Shown in pieces: positions 38,873-50,145 of a stretch of 64,000 bases of DNA. Under the pieces are notes generated by a model, which worked only from the letters and a program-made list of their open reading frames with translations, was not told where the DNA came from and searched no databases. This DNA is from Clitoria ternatea (lineage: Eukaryota; Streptophyta; Magnoliopsida; Fabales; Fabaceae). The stretch is taken from positions 165,808,667 through 165,872,666 of the forward strand of contig CM075673.1 of NCBI GenBank assembly GCA_037962975.1, given 5' to 3'. The translations under genes and the position numbers were made by a program. Positions within the stretch are counted from its first letter, which is position 1, and every line of letters begins with the position of its first letter.

Positions 38873-39170
38873 ATAACACTTTAAAGAATTTAAAATTTAG
38901 GCAACAAATAATAGTTATTAACGTGTTCAGTTACACAAAGAAAGGATAAGGAACGTGGCCACCATTGCGCTAATCTATAACATATTATTGTAAACCTCGT
39001 CACTCCACTTTGCATATACACTACACATTCATACCCTCTTCCTCTCCAAACAAACGAGAGAATAACAGCCTTGGCTTTCTAAAAGACAAGAAACACAATG
39101 GGGAAAAATTATGGAAAACTAAATTCTGTAATTAATTTCTTTAGCATTCATGATACATGTTAAGGAGGAT

Positions 39171-39179
39171 CTGATACCA
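39171..39179 (-). other. Primer binding site of copia element A
   Basis: The minus strand reads TGGTATCAGATCC two bases after the CTGCA end of the 5' LTR. The first nine or more bases match the usual plant copia primer site for the 3' end of initiator tRNA-Met. Confidence 0.88.
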
Positions 39180-39181
39180 TT

Positions 39182-39664
39182 TGCAGTATAATTATGTATG
39201 CATATAATTATAATTTTAACATACAATTCATAACACATATCATGACAACAAAGTTTATAATCATATATATATATATATATATGATTATTAGTTTGACTAA
39301 AAACGCACCTGAAGACAAGTGATCCATAGCCATTAATCGTTACGAATTCCAAAAGTTAGCGTGTACTACACCCTATCTGATTGCCCTGTATTCAGAGTTA
39401 TTGACTCTGTGTTAATCATCTAGTAGGATAACGATTATATAGGCAAAAGTCACATGAGAGCAGTAACCTCTCACTGGGCACAGGGAATGGGCCAACCCAT
39501 CACGGTCCATCCAATCAAAGAGCCCGATAGCTAAATCTATTTTAATACAAATATATCTACAAATATTTATTTATTATAATTAATAACATAATATATAAAT
39601 AATATATCAATAATGCTAATCCAAAAAATTAATATAATAATATATTAATAAGAAAAATCTAACA
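39182..39664 (-). repeat. 5' LTR of copia element A
   Basis: Starts TGTTAGATTTTTC at 39,664 and ends ACTGCA at 39,182 on the minus strand. 483 bp, collinear with the 3' LTR at 24,928-25,416. Confidence 0.88.
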
Positions 39665-40116
39665 ATTTTAATATATGGTTGCAGTGACATTTCAACTAGC
39701 TGCAAGTTGAAATCAATAGTTGAAATATCATTTTAAGTAAAATATAGTTGTATAGGTACGTAGCATTTTTAGCTAGCTAAGAGCATTCTTTGGACTGATA
39801 CTTGAAGTAATGATTTTAGATTTCAACTACTACTTGAAATCATTTTTATTTTATTGTCTTTATAATTATAATAATTCCTAATACCACCATTTACTTTATT
39901 TCTTTAAAAGTAAAATCTTTATTTTGTTTTTTTCCAAAGAGAAAAACTTGTGACTTTTCTTTTTCTTTCCCATCTTTCCCTTTATTTTATTTTTAAAAAT
40001 TCAAACCTTTACTTTTTTTAGAAAATTAAATCTTAAAGCATTTTTTTTGTTTTTAACAGGTGTACCATTTACATATTTAATAAAATATATCTATTATGGA
40101 TAAAACTAAATAATTA
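39665..40116. other. Spacer between copia A and the foldback cluster
   Basis: AT-rich with T-runs. No gene or named repeat recognised. Confidence 0.5.
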
Positions 40117-41325
40117 TTATTTTTGTTGTTCTGCATCCTCTAGATAAGCCTAATGAGAATTTCTACGGAATCCTTATTAATTGAATAAGAATCTCCACTC
40201 TTAAATTGCAATCTTTCTTATTAATTTCACTTAAATAACCTTAATTGATCTTTATTTGATTATGGTTGGTTTTGCATATAATGCAAAAGGGTATGCTTAT
40301 GCTTTATATATATATGTATACTTGTTTATGATTTGATACTAAGAACTAATAACATAATTATGATAAAGGTGTTACAAAAAATGTCCAATAAATTCTAAGG
40401 TTTGACATTAGAGTACAAATTTCATTTTTCAAATCTTATCCTTTGATTTGATCAATAACTTTACTAGTATAATTGATATTCATAATACTCTTGAAGGTGT
40501 ATAGGATGACTTTTGATACTTGATGGATTGGACAAGTGGTTTGGAAAAGCTTCCAATTCTGTCAAGAATTTGCAAATGGTTATTTTTACTAACAAGAGGG
40601 TAAAACACTTCTTAATTCTTGAAACTTTTCTTCCTTATTTTGGCCTATATATATATGTCATGCATGTATTGTTGAGTTAATAAAAATTATGATTATTTCA
40701 GTGTGTGATTATTCTGGATGGGTTGATTGAAGTAATATTCCATTTTTCAAAAAGATGGACATTTATTTGACTTAAGTGTGCTTATAATAATTAATCACAA
40801 TGTTCTTCATCCCATTTTTTCTTCATCAGAGAGTCATTTATCTCTCACCCTACTATCATTACATGACAACATACTCGAAAAAGTATTAAAAAACTCAATA
40901 CTTTACAATGTCATGTTACCGAAAATTGTTTCATTCTTGATGTTTTGTGAATATATACTCTTGACCATTTGCACTTATGAATTTAAGGATATACATACCT
41001 GTATTAATCTCCATGAGCTTTTAATTAGCTTTATACGCAGCTTATAGGTCTTTTCCTATCAAATGGTAGGTTATTTGGGAGAAGTTTCTTGGCCTAAATG
41101 AGGATAAAGCTTGATGCAATGTGAAATTTTGTTGTGTCAAGGAGAGTCACATTGAAACAAGTCTTGCCTATTTGAAGCAACACATGGATTCACCAAAAAT
41201 GACATTGAAATATACTTGCTCAACTGGAGAAGTGCCACTTCTATTCGATAATAGAAGCACAAGGGCAGGAGATACATTAATAGGATGAATTAAAGGTTGC
41301 TTTTAATCCTATAAGTTATAATGCT
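40117..41325 (+). repeat. Foldback unit, copy 1 (forward)
   Basis: Starts TTTTGTTGTTCTGCATCC. It is repeated inverted at 41,354-42,640, forward at 42,665-43,990 and inverted at 44,010-45,350. Near its inner end it holds a 56-codon open stretch (41,119-41,289; VKFCCVKESHIETSLAYLKQ onward) that I do not recognise. It may come from a captured gene fragment. Compared with copy 3 it lacks about 110 bases at its outer end. Confidence 0.85.
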
Positions 41326-41353
41326 TTGGTTGTAGTTTGAATTAATTTCAAAA

Positions 41354-42640
41354 AGCATTATAACTTGTAGGATTGAAAGCTATCTTTAGTTTATCCTATT
41401 AATGTGTATCTCTTGCTGTTGTGCTTCTATTGTCAAATAGAAGTGACTTTTCCCCATTTGAGCAAGTATATTTCAATGTCATCTTTAGTGAATCCATGTG
41501 TTGCTTCAAATAGGCAAGAATTGTTTCAATGTGACTCTCATTAACACAACAAAACTTCACATTCCAACAAACTTTATCCTCTTTTAGGCTATGAAACTTC
41601 TCCCAAACAACCTACCACTTGATAAGAAAAAACATAGCATAGGCGGCATACATAGCTAATTAACAACTTGTAGAGATTAATGCAAGTATATACATATCCT
41701 TAAATTCATAAGTTTAGGTGGTCAACTATATATACATATAAAACACCAACAAAGAAACAACTTTTGGTAACATATTATTGAAATGTGTTAAGTATTTTTC
41801 TTGTACCTTTTTGAGTGTGTTGTCATGTAATGATAACAGAGTGAGAGATAAATGACTCATTAATGAAGTAGAAAGGGGAAGAAGAACATTGCAAATCAAT
41901 TGTTATAAGCACACTTAAGTCAAATAAATGTCCATTTTTTCAAAAAATGGAACATCACTTTAATCAACGCATCTAGAATAATCATACACTGAAATAATCA
42001 TAGTATTTATTAACTCAATAATACATGCATGATATATGTATATAAGCCAAAAGAGGGAAGAAAATTTTCAAGACTGAAGAAGTGTTTTACCCTCTTATTA
42101 GTAAATATGACTATTTGTAAATTCTTAACAGAATTAGAAGCTCTACCAAACAACTTGTCCAATCCATCAATAATCAAAAGTCAGCCTACACACCTTCAAG
42201 AGTGTATACTTATCATTTATAAAAGTAAGTTATAGATGATCAAATCAAAGGTAAAGATTTGAAACATGAAATTTGTATACTAAGGCTCAAACATTGTTAA
42301 TTATTTAGCATTTTTTATGACCCATTTATCATAACTATGTTAGTTCATATTATTAAATCATAAACAAGTATATATATATATATATAAAGCATACCCTTCT
42401 ACATTATATGCAGAACCAATGATATTGCAACTTAATATGAGAGATTCTTATTCAATTATTAAGGATTCCGTAGAAATTCTGACTAGGCTTATCTAGAGGA
42501 TGTAGAACAACAAAGATAAACATTGTTATAAATTCAAACATGGTGGTTACAACAGAAGAATCCCACCTCTACCCATAAAAGCCATTATTTATACCTAAGT
42601 TGAAAATTAAACTTGAAAAAGGGAGAAAGTACAAAAGTGA
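41354..42640 (-). repeat. Foldback unit, copy 2 (inverted)
   Basis: Reverse-complement of copy 1 over its whole length. The two meet at a spacer of about 28 bases flanked by ATAATGCTT and AAGCATTAT. The outer end (AGAACAACAAAGATAA near 42,515) mirrors the TTGTTGTTCT start of copy 1 and then continues into sequence mirrored in copy 3. Confidence 0.85.
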
Positions 42641-42664
42641 AAGCTAGAATAAGGAGGGTTACAA

Positions 42665-42929
42665 AAACTACAAGTTCAATTTTCAACTTAGGCATAAATT
42701 TTAATGGCTTTTATGGGTAGGAGTGGGACTTGTCATTACTTTAATCACCATGTTTCAATAAATAAGAATGCTTATTTTTGTTGTTCTGCATCCTTTAGAT
42801 AAGCTTAGTCGGAATTTCTACGGAATCCTTAATAATTGAATAAGAATCTCCACTTAATTTCACTTAAATAACCTTAATTGATCTCCATCTGATTATGGTT
42901 GGTTTTGCATATAATGCAAAAGGGCGTGC

Positions 42930-42974
<45 letters not shown>

Positions 42975-43990
42975 ACTTGTTTATGATTTGATACTAAGAA
43001 TTAATAACATAATTGTGATAAAGGTGTTACAAAAAATGTCCAATAAATTCCAAGGTTTGACATTAGAGTACAAATTTCATTTTTCAAATCTTATCCTTTG
43101 ATTTGATCAATAACTTTACTATCATAATTGATATTCATAATACTCTTGAAGGTGTATAGGATGACTTTTGATAATTGATGGATTGGACAAGTGGTTTGGA
43201 AAAGCTTCCAATTCTGTCAAGAATTTGCAAATGGTTATTTTTACTACCAAGAGGGTAAAATACTTCTCAAGTCTTGAAACTTTTCTTCCTTATTTTGGCC
43301 TATATATATCATGCATGTATTGTTGAGTTAATAAAAATTATGATTATTTCAATGTGTGATTATTCTGGATGGGTTGATTGAAGTGATATTCCATTTTTCA
43401 AAAAAATGGACATTTATTTGACTTAAGTGTGCTAATAATAATTAATTACGATGTTCTTTATCCCATTTTTTCTTCATTAGAGAGTCATTTATCTCTTACC
43501 CCACTATCATTACATGACAACATATTTAAAAAAGTATTAAAAAAACTTAATACTTTACAATGTTATGTTACCAAAAATTGTTTAATTGTTGATGTTTTGT
43601 GCATATATACTCTTGACCATTTGCACTTATGAATTTAAGGGTATGCATACCTGTATTAATCTCCATAAGCTTTTAATTAGCTTTATACGTAGCTTACAGG
43701 TCTTTTTCCTATCAAATGGTAGGTTATTTGGGAGAAGTTTCTTGGCCTAAAGGAGGATAAAGCTTGATGCAATGTGAAATTTTGTTGTGTCAAGGAGAGT
43801 CACATTGAAACAAGTCTTGCCTATTTGAAGCAACACATGGATTCACCAAAAATGACATTGAAATATACTTGCTCAAATGGGGAAGTGCCACTTCTATTCG
43901 ATAATAGAAGCACAAGGGCAGGAGATACATTAATAGGATGAATTAAAGGTTGCTTTTAATCCTATAAGTTATAATGCTTTGGTTGTAGTT
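42665..43990 (+). repeat. Foldback unit, copy 3 (forward)
   Basis: Near-identical direct repeat of copy 1 from 42,772 onward. Above that point it has an extra outer segment (TTTTATGGGTAGGAGTGGGA) that is the inverse of the tail of copy 2. Contains a (TA)n run at 42,936-42,970. Confidence 0.85.
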
Positions 43991-44009
43991 TGAATTAATT
44001 TCAAAAAGC

Positions 44010-45350
44010 ATTATAACTTGTAGGAATAAAAGCTGCCTTTAATTTATCCTATTAATGTGTATCTCTTGCTGTTGTGCTTCTATTATCAAATAAAAGTGAC
44101 TTTTCCCCATTTGAGCAAGTATATTCCAATGTCATTTTTGGTGAATCTATGTGTTGCTTCAAATAGGCAAGAATTGTTTCAATGTGACTCTCATTGACAC
44201 AACAAAACTTCACATTCCATCAAATTTATCCTCCTTTAAGCTATGAAACTTCTCCCAAACAACCTACCATTTGATAAGAAAAAAAATATAGCATAAGCGG
44301 CATACATAGCTAATTAACAACTTGTAGAGATTAATGCAAGTATATACATATCCTTAAATTCATAAGTTTAGATGGTCAACTATATATACATATAAAACAC
44401 CAACAAAGAAACAACTTTTGGTAACATATTATTAAAATGCATTGCGTATTTTTTTGTACCTTTTTGAGTGTGTTGTCATGTAATGATAACAGAGTGAGAG
44501 ATAAATGACTCACTAATGAAGTAGAAAGGGTAAGAAGAACATTACAAATCAATTGTTTTAAGCACACTAAAGTCAAATAAATGTCCATTTTTTCAAAAAT
44601 TGGAACATCACTTCAATCAACGCATCTAGAATAATCACACACTGAAATAATTATAGTATTTATTAACTCAATAATACATGCATGATATATGTATATAAGC
44701 CAAAAGAGGGAAGAAAATTTTCAAGACTGAAGAAGTGTTTTACCCTCTTATTAGTAAATATGACTATTTGCAAATTCTTAACATAATTGGAAGATCTACC
44801 AAACAACTTGCCCAATGCATCAATAATCAAAAGTCAGCCTAGACACCTTCAAAAGTGTATACTTATCAATTATAGTAGTAAGTTATAGATGATCAAATCA
44901 AAGGTAAAGATTTGAAACATGAAATCCGTATACTAAGTCTCAAACATTGTTAATTATTTGGCATTTTTTATGACCCGTTTATCATAATTATGTTAGTTCA
45001 TATTATTAAATCATAAACAAGTATATATGAAGCATCCCCTTCTACATTATATACAGAACAATGATAATCAAAATGGAGAATAATTAGGGTTATTTAACTG
45101 AAATTAATAAGAACGATTGCATTTTAATAGTTAAGATTCTTATTTAGTTATTAAGGATTCTCTAGAAATTCTAACTAGGCTTATCTAGAGGATATAGAAC
45201 AATAAAAATAAGCATCAACATGGTGATTAGAACAACAAATTCCACCCCTTCCCATAAAAGTCATTATTTATACCTAAGTTGAAAATTAAACTTGAAAATA
45301 GGAGAAAGTACAAAAGTGAAAGCTAGAATGAAGAGGGTTACAAAAACTAT
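44010..45350 (-). repeat. Foldback unit, copy 4 (inverted)
   Basis: Inverse of copy 3 and direct repeat of copy 2, ending in the same CCCATAAAAGTCATTATTTA and GGAGAAAGTACAAAAGTGAA words as the tail of copy 2. Confidence 0.85.
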
Positions 45351-48190
45351 AAGCAAAGAAAGCTACAAAATTCACATAATGTAAGAGGAGGGCACTCTAA
45401 CCTACTAATGAAAATTCTTTCAATTGAACTTTGTTCTATAAAAAAAGGATCAAACAAATATATTTCATTCGTTCCTACAGAAATTAATAATATAAATACA
45501 AAGGAGTTTCAAATGCTTTATTAATATAAAATCACATATAGTCTTACCCACTTTTGGAAAAGATCTTGAGTAAAGTATTTATTTTCTTTCTAATGAAATT
45601 TCCTTGCCTCCATCTGTAAAAGAAATCCAAATAAGATATTGGACTACAATTGCCCAAGTCTAAGTCATATGAGAAGTCATAATCTAGATACAATAAAATC
45701 ACACATTAACAAACATTCATTTCCTACCATATCCTATTTGTAATAACACATCATGGAATATGTTTAGAGTTTTTGTTTCATCATTATAAGAATAAGATAT
45801 TTGATTGATTAACTAGCTAACTCAAAGATAGTTGAACTTGTAAGCTATTTTTTAATTTGGCTATATTGTGTTGATTAGCTCTATATATAATCTAATTACA
45901 GAGAAAATAAGTGTATATACATACATGTATGTATATATTAAAATTTTTTAAGAAAGCACACATTTTAATATCTAGCTATACATGGAACTCAAATAATATT
46001 AAGTTAAAACCAATATGTAAAATCATTATATCTAGAATTTTTTATAGTTGTGGTTTTTCCTAGAATTCCAAGAATTTAAATTGCCTAAAGTAATACATGT
46101 TGATTCTAGAAGGGGGAAAATTTAGATTCAATAAATATACTATTATGAGAAAAAATTATTGTTCAATTTCATTTACGCATTACTTTGAACAATTAATAGG
46201 AATAAGAAGATAATGATAGAGATTGAAGAATTTAATATATAATAAATATTAAAATGCAGATCATGAATAAATTTAAGGAAAATTAAATGATTAGGGAAGA
46301 CGATACAGGTATAAAGTAAACCTGAATATTTCTTAATAGAGATTCCGTACCTTAACCTCATCAAGGTAACGTTAACCTTATCAAATCCTCTTCTATTTTT
46401 AGACATGACATGCCATACTTTAACCTTGCTTCTAGGTAACTAAAAAAGTACCAACACCTAGTTGGCTGGAATCCATGGCTTTGATGGGCCTAATGGAGTA
46501 GAAGTTCACACCATTTACAAACTCCTTGATGGCTTCCGAATCTAGATTGATAAAACTTGATGATGTTTTCGAGATTAGGGTTTTAGAGGTTTTGATTTTT
46601 AGGAGAAAATTGAAATGAAGAAGGAAAGAAAAAGGAAAACTATTATAAAGATATAACTTACCATCGATAGCTAAACAACAATGGAGGAAGATGTATGTAG
46701 AGGCAGTGAAGACAAAGGATAGTGCACACACCATAACCCATACCCCACAAACCATAACCATCATATGAAAGAAAAAAGAGAAGAAAAGGAACCATCACTC
46801 ATGGCCACCATGAAACCCAACAGTTTCACCGCTGCTTCCCCCCCTCCCCTCTCCATCTCACTCTCATCTTGTCATCGCCCCCTTTTCTCTTTTTATACTA
46901 GGTTGTTAGAGTATTTAGGTTAGGTTTTAGGTTAGTTTTGTGTTTTTTTGTTTTAGACCAATGAAGCCCATTTGGGTAGAGGCCCATGTTCTTTCTTTAT
47001 AAAAAAAATGTTTTTTCTTATGTTATGTGCTTTCCATTTGCCGTTTTATTAGTCAAATTCATCATAGTCTTAACGATAAAGCATACGTTCCTAACAATAG
47101 AAAGGCATGGGTTCCCACCTCTATTCCTCTCACATTTTTGTTTTTTTAAAATAATACTCTTCTCTTTTTTTTAAGTGATTGGTCCAATAAAGTCATGTTA
47201 AAGCCCAAATCTTATTTTCTTTCTTTTTTTGTCTGCTTCCATTTGTTACATTCTTTTTTTAATATTTGATGTAAACAAAAAAATAATAAGCATCCTCTCC
47301 TCATTATGTGTGTCATTTTGATTTATTTTATTTTATTTTATCTTATTTTATATTCCTTTTTACGCTCAAGAATTCAAATAATTTATTCCTGTGATTATTT
47401 TCTAAAGAGAAAATAGCAAAATATTTTACAAATCTACAAAGATAAAAATCACAAAATATTTTCGAGAACCATTCTTATTAAAACAACAAAAACAAAAAAA
47501 TATTTTTGTTAAATAAATTATGCAACAATCTTACAATGATGTCGTGAAATGTACTTTGTCTACATCGTTATTATAAAATCGTAAGGGTTGATATGCGTAT
47601 AAAGTATTCTATCTCGTATCTTCCTTCTGCATAATATCTCTTTTTTTGTTAAAATTCATAAAAAATACAAAGTTTTTATCAAAATGAAAAAAAATCCTAA
47701 AGTCCTTTCCAAATCAAATTCGTCAAAGAATTACATAACCCTAATTTCTAGTGTGTCCGGAAATACGTAGGAGCGTGATCAATCGTTGTCGAGCCCACTT
47801 TTCTTTTTAATAAATCTCTTTTTGTATCATCATTTGTTTTTGATCAACTTTGAAATTATCATATAAATTCCATGATTTAATTTAAGGTGTATTTTTTCGA
47901 TGAGATTTAATTTGGACGGGACATCCGGTTAATCTCATTCTATTTTTCCAAAGAAAAATATCACTCCCCAAATTTACATTTGTTTTGTTTATCAAGGAAG
48001 GTGTGATTAATTTAGATGAGATGTCTTGTTAGTCCCGCATTCCTTTTAAAAGTATGCCATAATTGGAAAGATTTTTTTCCATAAAATAAGGTTAATTTGG
48101 AAGAGGCATCATGTCAACCTCGCTTTAGGTACTCTGCCTTTTCCCTCTGTTGTTTTTGTGCTCACTTATGTTTTGTTCCATTATTATTTT
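45351..48190. other. AT-rich, repeat-like spacer
   Basis: No gene is supported. There is a (TTTTA)n-like run near 47,315-47,360. Around 47,700-48,130 are words such as ACATAACCCTAATTTC and ATACGTAGGAGCGTGATCAA, which I associate with legume retrotransposon flanks, without firm identification. A 40-codon frame at 46,801 (MATMKPNSFTAAS) is discussed among the rejected items. Confidence 0.45.
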
Positions 48191-48411
48191 CACTACTAAA
48201 AAACCCTCTGATAACTACTTCAAGTTATCAATTGAATTAGCGACCGAAACGCAGAAAATGACCCTGTAGAGAAAATTAGTCACCAAATCAGCGACCAACA
48301 GAACCCCGTCGCTAAAATTTACAAAATACTGTCGCTGCTACTGTCACTACAAGACACCCCGTCAATGAAGCGGTCGCTAAAACTTCCCTCCCTCGTTTTT
48401 TGTTTTCCCTC
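48191..48411. mobile_element. Terminus of a CACTA-type DNA transposon
   Basis: Begins CACTACTAAAAAACCC and is followed by subterminal words GTCGCTAAA and AGCGACC in both orientations, the typical end of plant CACTA elements. The element should extend rightwards, but at 48,412 sequence of a different kind, the LTR retrotransposon, takes over. No matching GGGTTTTTTAGTAGTG end is seen in the window. Confidence 0.65.
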
Positions 48412-48963
48412 CTGATCTGTCCTGGACCGGGGTCAAGAGATCCGATCTCAAGCCAATCACATAGTATGTCAATACTGTATAAGATACCGGATGTATGTGT
48501 ATCCGATGTATGTATCCGTTGTCCTTGAATGAGGAGAGCGGATTGGGCGTTCTGGAGATCCTTCACACCGACCTAACGCGTTGAAGTGGGCGAATGGTGG
48601 TGTCACCTGCAAAGATTCTCCGACGCTCAAGTCAGTGATTATATTCCAAGTAAGGAATGTATTCAGAGAGTATTCAGTCGTAAAGAGCTGAAGAAGAAGA
48701 AGATGAAGATGAAGATCCCTAACTTCAATCATGAAGTTAGTTCATATACCTGATTGGCTCGATTAACGAGGACTCGTTGGTGGGGATCCACCAACTCCCA
48801 TTAGCATTATTATATTGCGCACTTACCTGCATGATTGGGTCAAGTGGCTATTTTATATTGAGCGTAGAGAATGTAGACTAGGATTAGGGAACAAGTTGAC
48901 CATTCCCGTGAGCAGAATTTGGCTCGTAGTGCAGGGAATTATTGATCGATCCCTGTAACAACA
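48412..48963 (-). repeat. Candidate 3' LTR of element D
   Basis: On the minus strand it would start TGTTGTTACAGGG at 48,963 after the purine-rich AAAAGACAAGGAT, and end CAGGACAGATCA at 48,412. It contains a TATA box. The 5' partner is outside the window, so both ends are estimates. The U3 implied is short (about 100 bases). Confidence 0.42.
48849..48857 (-). promoter_or_regulatory. TATA box in the candidate LTR of element D
   Basis: The minus strand reads CAATATAAAATAGCC, a good plant TATA context and the same direction as gag-pol. Confidence 0.5.
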
Positions 48964-49687
48964 ATCCTTGTCTTTTGCATAGTGACGTGTGTATTATCCG
49001 ATGTCATGGTGTTATCCTGGATAACCGGTATAGGGAGAACGCCTGATACGGAATTACAGTCCGGATGTATACCGATGACACCGGTTACACGTAGATGTCT
49101 TATCAAAGATGTTGAAATATGTATAGCAGATCGGATACCGGTATTGAGACCGGATCATATGTCCCCTAGCTTGTGTGAGGGACTGAATAGTTGTTCACAT
49201 AAGCTACTCAACCTGCGAGAGGTCTTAATATCGGTAAGCTTACGTGTGTAACAGTTCTTTAGTATCTGTTGTCATTCATAAAGAACCGCTCTGAATTTAA
49301 TAGAAAAGACCTTTCGGTATTGTCACAACGGATTCAGACAAAGATTCGTTGTGTGAGAATTTCAAGAGTTTATTGGAATTGAAAGCTCTTGAAGTTCGTG
49401 TAACGGCTGTAAAGCGTAAATTGCGTTGCATGATTAGACATTAATGCTTTTAATCACGTGGGCAAGCAATTATTGCGTCTGAGATGAAAATCTCATTAAC
49501 CGTCGTTTTGGGCTTAATGGGCCTGAAGTTTTCAAAACTTTTGGGCCTAGTGGATAGCCCTTTACTGAGTCGCTATCATTTTGGCGCCCAAGAATTTGGA
49601 ACGGTTGTGTCGTTTCGCTTGTGAACAGGTGCGTTTTATTGAGAACGACACAACTTCAAGAGGAGGTAACCGGTCCTCTTTGTTTCC

Positions 49688-49696
49688 TATAAAAGG
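49688..49696 (+). promoter_or_regulatory. TATA box upstream of aORF copy 1
   Basis: CCTATAAAAGG is a near-ideal plant TATA box on the strand opposite to gag-pol. It lies 450 bases above the aORF ATG and is followed by a CT-rich stretch (GCTTTTGCTTTCTC) suited to a start site. GAGGTAACT at 49,825 is a possible leader-intron donor. Confidence 0.6.
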
Positions 49697-50145
49697 AATA
49701 CTTAGTGGATTCTGAGTTCCACTTGCTTTTGCTTTCTCAACGAAACTCTGCAGAAATTTTGCAAGGAAGTTGATCGCCTACTTTGCGAGGGTTTCTTTGT
49801 TCCTCAAATTCATCACTGTTATCTGAGGTAACTATCTCTTCCTTGTCGCTTTAGTTTCGTTTTGAGTTGCTACTCGTAGTTATAGAAAGTAGGCTTCATC
49901 TAAGGGGGGGGGAATCAGTTTCCCTCAACCCTAACAGTCGTGGGGAAGAATCCTTGTGATTCTTCCTAAGACTGAATCGCGTCGCTCAGAAAGGGGATCT
50001 TATTCACTGCGGGAAGTGACCTTTCCCTTCTCAGAGTCGCCCTCTGATTGCAGTTGCTTTAAAAATGCAGTGAGTAATGATTGCAACTTTCTGACGACAT
50101 TTTATTCCTTATCGTAGATTAAGGAGTTCGGTCTAGATATTTCCA

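Larger units (their letters stand above)
24928..39664 (-). mobile_element. Decayed Ty1/copia retrotransposon A, carrying nested insertions
   Basis: Complete outline of a copia element on the minus strand: 5' LTR 39,664-39,182; primer site; gag; protease; integrase; RT; RNase H; polypurine tract; 3' LTR 25,416-24,928. A possible 5-bp target duplication ATTTT lies at 39,665-39,669 and 24,923-24,927. Removing nested element B with its duplicated CAAGC and the MITE at 38,270-38,872 leaves about 6.2 kb, a normal copia size. The coding part has frameshifts, stops and internal deletions, so it is dead. Confidence 0.88.

Noticed and set aside
46432..46764. Minus-strand 110-codon ORF (MMVMVCGVWVMVC...)
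   Set aside because: Low-complexity hydrophobic translation with no family resemblance. It overlaps repeat-like spacer, so it is probably chance.
46801..46923. 40-codon frame MATMKPNSFTAASPPPL, rich in Ser/Pro like a plastid transit peptide
   Set aside because: It stops after 40 codons and no continuing exon with plausible splice sites or known domain was found.
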